57,746 nucleotides of DNA. Origin: CAZPKH01 sp964407165 (lineage in GTDB: Bacteria > Bacteroidota > Bacteroidia > Bacteroidales > Muribaculaceae). Location of the stretch: positions 1 through 57,746 of the forward strand of contig CAYOUJ010000010.1 in the NCBI GenBank assembly GCA_964407165.1, in the 5' to 3' direction. Numbering within the stretch: the first letter of the stretch is position 1; each line of letters opens with the position of its first letter. The translations under genes were made by a program, and so were the position numbers. Below the pieces are notes generated by a model. That model did no database searches, had not been told where the DNA came from, and saw nothing but the letters and a program-made list of their open reading frames with translations. Positions 52,069 through 57,746 of the stretch are shown in pieces.

Positions 52069-53550
52069 TTAGTAGCTGCGGGCGAAGATTACACGGCGCT
52101 CGGAGGGACGGCCGGTGACCATGCACTTGCCGGGAGTGGTGTCGCCTTCGAGGGGGATGCAACGGATAGTTGCCTTGGTCTCCTCTTTGACGCGGGCCTC
52201 GGTCTCGGGGGTACCGTCCCAGTGGGCGAGGATGAAACCGCCCTTCTCGATCTCGACCTTGAACTCATCGTATGTCTCGACGGTGCGCATCATCGAGTCG
52301 CGGAAGGTCTTGGCCTTGGTGTAGATGTTGCGCTGGATGTCTTCGAGCAAGTCTGTGACGTAGTCGACGATGTCGGCGATAGGCTCGGTGACTTTCTCGA
52401 GGGTGTCGCGGCGCATGATCTCGACGGTGCCTTTCTCGAGGTCGCGGGCGCCGATGGCGAGGCGCACGGGGACGCCCTTGAGCTCGTAGTCGGCGAACTT
52501 GAATCCGGGGCGCTTGTTTTCGGCGTCGTCATACTTGACGCTTATGCCGCGCGAGCGGAGCTGCTCGACGATGGGCATGACCTTGTCGGTGATGGCCTGG
52601 AGCTGGTCGGTGGTCTTGTAGATGGGGACGATGACCACTTGGATAGGGGCAAGGTGCGGGGGGAGGACGAGGCCGTTGTCGTCGGAGTGGGTCATGATGA
52701 GGGCGCCCATCAGGCGGGTGCTGGACCCCCACGAGTTGGCCCATACGTACTCGGGCTTGTTGTCTTTGTTTACGTAAGTGACGTCGAATGCCTTGGCGAA
52801 GTTTTGTCCGAGATTATGGCTCGTGCCGGCCTGCAGGGCCTTGCCGTCCTGCATCATTGCCTCGATGCAGTAGGTGTTTACGGCGCCCGCGAAACGCTCT
52901 GATGCGCTCTTGACACCCTTGATGACGGGTACGGCCATGTAGCGCTCGCAGAAGTCGGCGTAGACGTTGATCATCTCGACGGTGCGGGCCTCGTTCTCCT
53001 CGGCGGTGGCGTGGGCGCAGTGTCCCTCCTGCCACAGGAACTCGCTGGTGCGCAGGAACATGCGTGTGCGCATCTCCCAGCGCATCACGTTGGCCCACTG
53101 GTTGATCAGCAGGGGCAGGTCGCGGTAGGAGTGGATCCAGTTCTTATATGTGCCCCAGATGATAGTCTCGGAGGTGGGACGGACTATGAGTTCCTCCTCC
53201 AGACGGGCTTCGGGGTCGACGATGACACCTTTGCCGTTGGGGTCGTTCTTGAGGCGATAGTGAGTCACAACGGCGCACTCCTTGGCAAAGCCCTCGACGT
53301 GCTCGGCCTCGCGGCAGAGAAACGACTTGGGTATAAGCAGCGGGAAATAAGCGTTTTGCACGCCCGTGGCCTTGAACATCTGGTCCATGGCATGCTGCAT
53401 CTTCTCCCAGATGGCATAACCGTAAGGCTTGATGACCATGCAGCCGCGCACAGCCGAGGGTTCGGCCAGATCGGCCTTGACTACCAGTTCGTTGTACCAG
53501 CGCGAATAGTCGTCGGCGCGCTTGGTGAGGTCTTTGAGTTCTATTGCCAT
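52069..53550 (-). CDS. proS: Prolyl-tRNA synthetase, archaeal/eukaryotic type
   Basis: The 493-aa class II enzyme charges tRNA-Pro. The catalytic core holds VRPTSETIIWG, WEMRTRMFLRTSEFLWQEGH and the class II motif 3 region; the anticodon-binding domain starts near 285 (PIQVVIVPIY), and a C-terminal zinc-like domain ends in ARSY. It lacks the long editing insertion of the bacterial ProS. Proposed operon: proS, small HU, HU-TM-LysM. Confidence 0.96.
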   Translation of the reverse strand: MAIELKDLTKRADDYSRWYNELVVKADLAEPSAVRGCMVIKPYGYAIWEKMQHAMDQMFKATGVQNAYFPLLIPKSFLCREAEHVEGFAKECAVVTHYRLKNDPNGKGVIVDPEARLEEELIVRPTSETIIWGTYKNWIHSYRDLPLLINQWANVMRWEMRTRMFLRTSEFLWQEGHCAHATAEENEARTVEMINVYADFCERYMAVPVIKGVKSASERFAGAVNTYCIEAMMQDGKALQAGTSHNLGQNFAKAFDVTYVNKDNKPEYVWANSWGSSTRLMGALIMTHSDDNGLVLPPHLAPIQVVIVPIYKTTDQLQAITDKVMPIVEQLRSRGISVKYDDAENKRPGFKFADYELKGVPVRLAIGARDLEKGTVEIMRRDTLEKVTEPIADIVDYVTDLLEDIQRNIYTKAKTFRDSMMRTVETYDEFKVEIEKGGFILAHWDGTPETEARVKEETKATIRCIPLEGDTTPGKCMVTGRPSERRVIFARSY

Positions 53551-53585
53551 TGCAGTAAAAGTGTTCAGTATTCAGAATTTGGGTG

Positions 53586-53617
53586 CAAAGTAACACAAAA
53601 ATACCCAAACTGCCAAA
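53586..53617 (-). promoter_or_regulatory. Promoter of proS
   Basis: On the minus strand, TTTG (53614-53617) and TTACTTTG (53586-53593, one mismatch to TAnnTTTG) are 20 bp apart, ending 35 bp before the ATG. Confidence 0.5.
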
Positions 53618-53628
53618 TTATATGACAA

Positions 53629-53658
53629 AAGGGTGCGACCCTTGGGGGACGCACCCTT
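53629..53658 (-). terminator. Terminator of the AmyE-like amylase gene
   Basis: AAGGGTGCG (53629-53637) and CGCACCCTT (53650-53658) pair exactly across a 12-nt loop. The minus strand continues TTTTG. It lies 24 bp past the amylase stop. Confidence 0.75.
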
Positions 53659-53681
53659 ATAAAATAATGTGTAGTCGGGGA

Positions 53682-56363
53682 TTATCGGACGGCAACCTTG
53701 GTTGCGCGGCCGTCGACCACTACCACGTAGACGCCTGCGGGCAGCACCATGTCGATTGTGCGCTCAGCGCCCATGAGGGTGTAGACGGCGGCGTTGGTGT
53801 AGTCGCCGCTGACAGTGATGCGGCCGCCGACAGTGCTGATGGTGACGTCGGATGCGCAGATGGCATTGACACCTGCGGAGCCGTAGACGCCCTGGTCGCC
53901 GGAGGTGTTGTAGATGTGGTTGTTGACGGCAACGAAGTCGGCTGTCTTGGTGGCATCGCCGTCACCGGCGTTGAAGAGTATGCCGGTGGTACCCTCGGGG
54001 CAGGTGTACTTCCAGACCTTGGTGGAGGCGTTGAAGACGCTCATAGCCACGCCGGGCCAGGTGGACTCAGTGTTGCCCCAGTAGTGGATATAGGGTGTGC
54101 TCCAGTTGGAGGAGCTGTTGTCGAAGTAGATGTTAACCTCGCCGGTGTCGCCGCCGCCACCCTGCGAGGGCTGCCAGATCACGGTGCCGGAGCAGTCGTA
54201 TGTGGCCTTGTTGACGTAGGTGAGGTCGGAGGTCTGGCTCTGGCCGGCGTTGCTGAAGATAATCTGGGTGGGCACCTTGCCGGAGGGAGCCGTCCACTTC
54301 CACAGGCCGGTGGTGGCGTCCTTGCTCATCACGTCGCCGGGCCAAGAGCCGGCGGTGGTGCAGTTGTCAGAGGTGTTCCAGGCCCATACGGAGGGAGAGG
54401 TCCAGTTGTAGCTGTTCTTGAGGTAAACGTAGTAGCCGTCGGCCGAGGCGTCGCCGTGGTCGTCGCTACCGCCGCCGCCACCCTGGCTGCCGTCATATTC
54501 GGTCCAGGTGGTGTTGTCGCGGCAGATCATCGACTTGCCGTTGACGGCCAGACCCGGCTCTTGGGCGGCGGGATACTGCTGGTCATTGCCGTTATTGAAG
54601 ATGACCATGCCGCCCTCTTGGAATGCCTCGGGTATCTCATACTTCCACAGAGAGATGGAGTTGTCGTAGGTCATGGTCTGACCGGGCCAGGCAGCTACCT
54701 CGCCGGCAGTGGAGCTGTAGCAGTAGCAGTAGACGGTGCTCCAGTTGGAGGGGTTGTTATAGTAGACATAGACAGCGGCGTTGGGGTCGAGCTTCTTGTA
54801 GCTTACCTGGCCGGTCTTGGTGCCCTCGGTGCCGGTGGCGCTCCAGTCGATGGTGATGGTGGAGCCGTAGTCCACGCCGCTGCCGATGGTGATGTTGGCA
54901 GAGCCGTTGACAGTGACCTGCGAGCCGCCGTTCACCTTGTACCATCCGGAGGTGGCGTTGACGAGGGTGGCGGTGACGCTGAGGGTCTCGGTGCGGAAGG
55001 AGGTGCCGCTCGTCGGGTTGAAGCTCATCGAGGGCTGCTTGGAGGCGGAGGAGTCATAGATGACGGCGATGCCGGTGGAGCCTACCTGGCCGGAGATGGT
55101 GGAGGAGGTGACGGTGAAGGTGTTGCCGCTGACCTCGTCCCTGTACGACCCGGCGGGGACGTAGCCGCCGCCGTTGGTGATGGTCACCTGTCGGGAGCCG
55201 CCGGCACCGACGATGATGGCCGCGCCGACGCCCTCGCGTGTGATGCAGGCCACGCCGTTTGAGGCGGTGTAGTAGTCAGCCTTGCCCACGGCGGCGTTGC
55301 GCAGGTGGTTGATGGCTGCTATCTCGGCGGAGGTGAAGTGTGTGGAGCCTTTCTGGCCCATCTTTATGGAGTTCTGGCTCGTGGCCGAGGGGCGGGAGAA
55401 GTAGAGCGAGGTCTCGCCGTTGCGGCAGGCGCCGATGGCCCATGCGCGGTCTATCTTGTCCTGGGAGATGAAGGTGGAGCCGCCGCCGTCGTTGGCGTAG
55501 GTGTCGTGGCTCTCGCCCCAGTAGACGATGCCTGTGGAGGCCACGCCGTTGGGGCTCCAGGAGCCGTAAGAGGAGGGCACGGAGCCGTTGCACACCTCCG
55601 AGCGGCACCATGAGGAGTAGTCGGTGTCGGTCACCGACATGTATTTCTGGTATTCCTTGAGGAGCGTGTACTTGTCGCCGCCGGGGCCGTCGAGTATCTC
55701 GCCGTAGTGCCACATGCCGGCCACGTTGCATACCGTGGGCCAGAAGTTGCAGCTCTCGGAGGGGAGGCCGATGTGCTTGGCGGCGTCCCAGCGGATGCCG
55801 CTGACGCCCAGGCTCTTGAGGTCCTGGACGAAGGCGAGGGCGCGGGCCTGCACCTCCGACGCCTCGGAGTTGACGTCGCCGTAGTCGCCGAGCTGGTTGT
55901 GGGTGATGCTCGAGCGGCTGTTGTAGTCGATGCCGCCATTCCAGCGGATGCGGCCGTTGCTGTCCCACCACGTGTCGTGGTAGCCCGAAGCCTTGTTGAT
56001 GTGGTTGGCCACCACGTCGACAATGATCTTGATGCCGTACTCGGCGGCGGCGGAGCAGAGGCTCTGCAGCTGTGCGCGCGAGCCGTTGCCGTTGGCCTTG
56101 AACACGAAGTCGTAGGGCATGTAGGCGTAGAACCACTCGGCGTTAGTCAAGCAGTTGCCCTGCACAGGGCTTACCTGCACGGCTCCGAAGCCGGCCTCGG
56201 CAATCTGCGGCAGGGCAGCCTGGATGTCGGTGAATGTCCAGTCGAAGCAGTGGAGGATGTTGCCCTCCTGGATGCTCGTCGGGATGCCATAGCTGTTGGC
56301 GGCCGCTACGCGCGAAGCCATGCCATACAGCAATGCCACGGCAAGGAATAATACTTTTTTCAT
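53682..56363 (-). CDS. Exported AmyE-like alpha-amylase with three starch-binding modules
   Basis: The ATG at 56361-56363 gives a signal peptide (MKKVLFLAVALLYGMASRVA); the longer frame adds 49 residues before it. GH13 domain about 25-360 follows Bacillus AmyE: D116-VVANH-121, nucleophile D193 (GIRWD), acid/base E222 (HYGEIL), then ESHDTYAND with H286 and D287. A beta domain (to about 435), an Fn3/CHB-HEX-like domain (about 440-525), three CBM26-like repeats (about 530-620, 643-732, 741-820) with aromatic NWST/WPG motifs, and a C-terminal 60-residue tail resembling a T9SS sorting domain. Total 893 aa. Degrades starch outside the cell. Confidence 0.93.
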   Translation of the reverse strand: MKKVLFLAVALLYGMASRVAAANSYGIPTSIQEGNILHCFDWTFTDIQAALPQIAEAGFGAVQVSPVQGNCLTNAEWFYAYMPYDFVFKANGNGSRAQLQSLCSAAAEYGIKIIVDVVANHINKASGYHDTWWDSNGRIRWNGGIDYNSRSSITHNQLGDYGDVNSEASEVQARALAFVQDLKSLGVSGIRWDAAKHIGLPSESCNFWPTVCNVAGMWHYGEILDGPGGDKYTLLKEYQKYMSVTDTDYSSWCRSEVCNGSVPSSYGSWSPNGVASTGIVYWGESHDTYANDGGGSTFISQDKIDRAWAIGACRNGETSLYFSRPSATSQNSIKMGQKGSTHFTSAEIAAINHLRNAAVGKADYYTASNGVACITREGVGAAIIVGAGGSRQVTITNGGGYVPAGSYRDEVSGNTFTVTSSTISGQVGSTGIAVIYDSSASKQPSMSFNPTSGTSFRTETLSVTATLVNATSGWYKVNGGSQVTVNGSANITIGSGVDYGSTITIDWSATGTEGTKTGQVSYKKLDPNAAVYVYYNNPSNWSTVYCYCYSSTAGEVAAWPGQTMTYDNSISLWKYEIPEAFQEGGMVIFNNGNDQQYPAAQEPGLAVNGKSMICRDNTTWTEYDGSQGGGGGSDDHGDASADGYYVYLKNSYNWTSPSVWAWNTSDNCTTAGSWPGDVMSKDATTGLWKWTAPSGKVPTQIIFSNAGQSQTSDLTYVNKATYDCSGTVIWQPSQGGGGDTGEVNIYFDNSSSNWSTPYIHYWGNTESTWPGVAMSVFNASTKVWKYTCPEGTTGILFNAGDGDATKTADFVAVNNHIYNTSGDQGVYGSAGVNAICASDVTISTVGGRITVSGDYTNAAVYTLMGAERTIDMVLPAGVYVVVVDGRATKVAVR

Positions 56364-56540
56364 TAGATTTGGTAAGAGTAAAATGTAAGTATAATATAAT
56401 AAGGAAGTAAAAAGAGTAACCAAAGTGAACTGCTTGAAGGGGACGGGAATTAACTCCCAAACCCTTCCCTTGGACGCTACAAATTTACGGCAATTATTTG
56501 GTTTGTGCAAAAAATAATTTTACCGCCCGAAAAATCTTCG

Positions 56541-56548
56541 TACCTTTG
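56541..56548 (+). promoter_or_regulatory. -7 box before the small membrane protein and surE
   Basis: TACCTTTG fits the TAnnTTTG consensus, but no -33 TTTG is at the right distance. Its place makes ATGs at 56498-56505 too early as translation starts. Confidence 0.4.
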
Positions 56549-56591
56549 CAATACCGATTTCCCGGTTATCGAACAAAAGCCTATTACAAAA

Positions 56592-56759
56592 GTGACCAAC
56601 ATCTTCATATCCCTCTGCTTCATCGTCGGCCTCATCGTAGTGGCCAAATGGGGCCTCAAGATACTCTCAAACATAGGGTGCGGCTTCGTAGGCTGCATCT
56701 TCAAGGCCCTGCTCGCCCTGCTCATCATGGGCGCGATACTCTCATACCTTTATGCTTAG
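56592..56759 (+). CDS. Small membrane protein upstream of surE
   Basis: Reading from the GTG at 56592 gives a 55-aa product (MTNIFISLCFIVGLIVVAKW, then CGFVGCIFKALLALLIMGAI) with two membrane segments. The longer frame from 56505 begins before the -7 box, so I prefer the GTG. surE starts 4 bp after the stop, so they are probably co-transcribed. No family recognised. Confidence 0.55.
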   Translation: MTNIFISLCFIVGLIVVAKWGLKILSNIGCGFVGCIFKALLALLIMGAILSYLYA

Positions 56760-56763
56760 CTCT

Positions 56764-57534
56764 ATGAAACCACTCATACTCGTCAGCAACGACGACGGAT
56801 ACCAAGCCCCCGGCTTCCGTCACCTTGTAGAGATAGCCACACAGTTTGGCGACGTCGTCGGCGTCGCACCCCTGCGCCAGCAGTCCGGCCAGTCCTCGGC
56901 CATCACTGTCACGTCGCCCCTGCGCATCCACCAGTGCCCCGACTACGGCCCCGCCAAGATATACAGCGTCAACGGCACCCCCACAGACTGTGTCAAGATA
57001 GCCATGCACACCATCTGCCGCGAGCGGCGCCCCGACTTCATGCTCTCCGGCATCAACCACGGCTCCAATGCCGGCTGCAACGCCCTCTACTCCGGCACCA
57101 TGGGCGCCGCCCTCGAGGCCTGTCTCTACGGCATCCCCGCTGTCGCCTTCTCCGTCGTCAGCCACGACCACGCCACCGACCTCACGCCCCTGACACCTTA
57201 TATAACAGAGATCACTCGCCGCGCCATCACCGCCGGACTGCCCAAGGAGGTATGCCTCAACGTCAACATGCCCGCCGGCTGCACCCCCCTCGGCGCCCGC
57301 GTCTGCCGCGCCGCCAAAGGTTACTGGACCGATGAATATCAGGACTATACCGACCCTGCCGGACGCCCCTTCTACATGCTGTCAGGCCGCTTCCACAACC
57401 TCGAGCCTGACGCCGCAGACACCGACGAATACCTCCTCGCCCACGGCGTCATCTCCATAGTCCCCACCCGCCCCGACCCCACGGCCCTCGACGCAATAGC
57501 GTCACTGACAGGCCGTTTCGACATGGGTGAATAA
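56764..57534 (+). CDS. surE: 5'/3'-nucleotidase SurE
   Basis: The 256-aa survival protein has the metal-binding N-terminus LILVSNDDGYQAPG, the QSGQSSAITV loop, and SGINHGSNAGCNALYSGTMGAALE. It dephosphorylates nucleoside monophosphates and is linked to stress and stationary-phase survival in E. coli. The start at the ATG 56764 gives the family N-terminus. Confidence 0.95.
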   Translation: MKPLILVSNDDGYQAPGFRHLVEIATQFGDVVGVAPLRQQSGQSSAITVTSPLRIHQCPDYGPAKIYSVNGTPTDCVKIAMHTICRERRPDFMLSGINHGSNAGCNALYSGTMGAALEACLYGIPAVAFSVVSHDHATDLTPLTPYITEITRRAITAGLPKEVCLNVNMPAGCTPLGARVCRAAKGYWTDEYQDYTDPAGRPFYMLSGRFHNLEPDAADTDEYLLAHGVISIVPTRPDPTALDAIASLTGRFDMGE

Positions 57535-57551
57535 AAAACTTTCAAAAACAT

Positions 57552-57582
57552 TTTGCCGATTGAAAAAATCGGCGTATCTTTG
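57552..57582 (+). promoter_or_regulatory. Promoter of tRNA-Lys
   Basis: TTTG (57552-57555) and TATCTTTG (57575-57582), 19 bp apart, overlap a GCCGATTG/AAATCGGC inverted repeat. A 14-bp palindrome (57598-57611) lies in the leader. Confidence 0.75.
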
Positions 57583-57625
57583 CACTGCTTTTTGCGCAGG
57601 GCACGTGCCCTCACGAAAAGTCCTT

Positions 57626-57698
57626 GAATCGTTAGCTCAGCTGGTAGAGCACAACACTTTTAATGTTGGGGTCCTGGGTTCGAGCCCCAGACGGTTCA
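57626..57698 (+). tRNA. tRNA-Lys (anticodon TTT)
   Basis: A 73-nt cloverleaf: acceptor GAATCGT pairs with ACGGTTC, D arm GCTC/GAGC, anticodon stem CAACA/TGTTG with loop CTTTTAA, T arm CTGGG-TTCGAGC-CCCAG, discriminator A. CCA is not encoded. Confidence 0.97.
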
Positions 57699-57710
57699 CT
57701 TCAGAATAAG

Positions 57711-57744
57711 GCAAACGGATAGGCTTAAACGCCTGTCCGTTTGC
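57711..57744 (+). terminator. Hairpin downstream of tRNA-Lys
   Basis: A 14-bp stem (57711-57724 with 57731-57744, one G-T pair) with a TTAAAC loop. The window ends before any U-tract can be seen. Confidence 0.6.
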
Positions 57745-57746
57745 TG

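Noticed and set aside
53583..55262. 559-codon plus-strand frame opposite the amylase
   Set aside because: A Gly/Ala/Val-rich low-complexity shadow; the minus strand encodes clear GH13 and CBM domains.

Overview
The window looks like a chromosomal segment of a Bacteroidales bacterium, most likely a GC-rich gut lineage such as Muribaculaceae (the family is an inference; no 16S gene is present). The evidence is as follows. At least ten genes carry Bacteroidota-type promoters (a TTTG -33 box, then TAnnTTTG about 19-23 bp later), and starts show no strong Shine-Dalgarno sites. A complete Bacteroides-type bat operon is present. There are many lipobox proteins, a T9SS-like C-terminal tail, a 1267-aa DnaE with an insertion in its PHP domain, and two tRNAs without an encoded CCA. 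No rRNA, integrase, transposase, CRISPR array or prophage was seen.

Layout. 0.1-4.4 kb: class I fumarase, two small paralogous secreted or lipoproteins and an outer-membrane beta-barrel candidate, all on the minus strand. 4.6-9.7 kb: a plus-strand unit, iorA-iorB-aminotransferase-CoA transferase, that reads as an oxidative arylpyruvate/amino-acid fermentation pathway. 9.7-10.2 kb: a non-coding 533-bp inverted repeat built of small perfect hairpins. 10.2-15.2 kb: YeiH-like transporter, HD protein, ilvE and prmC-recX-comF. 15.3-20.8 kb: lipoproteins, iron alcohol dehydrogenase, GNAT-like protein, glyS and an FKBP lipoprotein. 20.8-24.1 kb: two formylglycine-generating-enzyme-like (SUMF) genes, each behind a copy of the same repeat and promoter, with tRNA-Met between them. 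24.1-33.8 kb (minus): uncharacterised protein, S9 peptidase, prs, cytoplasmic GH13, patatin, alaS and an XRE regulator. 33.8-34.6 kb: a 787-bp regulatory-looking gap. 34.6-42.3 kb (plus): dnaE, trxA, ZIP transporter, LuxR regulator and a MalS-like GH13 with eroded catalytic motifs. 42.1-50.5 kb (minus): the eight-gene moxR-DUF58-bat operon. 50.7-53.6 kb (minus): proS, a small HU protein and an HU-transmembrane-LysM protein. 53.7-56.4 kb: a secreted AmyE-like amylase with three starch-binding modules. The window ends with a small membrane protein, surE and tRNA-Lys.

How it fits together. Three GH13 proteins (one cytoplasmic and intact, one exported and modular, one exported and probably not a standard hydrolase) suggest alpha-glucan use. 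The ior unit suggests energy gain from amino acids. The bat operon is linked to aerotolerance and envelope stress in Bacteroides. The least expected items are the HU-TM-LysM protein, which could tie DNA to the cell wall; the 7-3-7 hairpin arrays; the duplicated SUMF cassettes; a motif array in front of the XRE gene with a terminated opposite-strand transcript; and a set of long intergenic hairpins that share one architecture but not one sequence.
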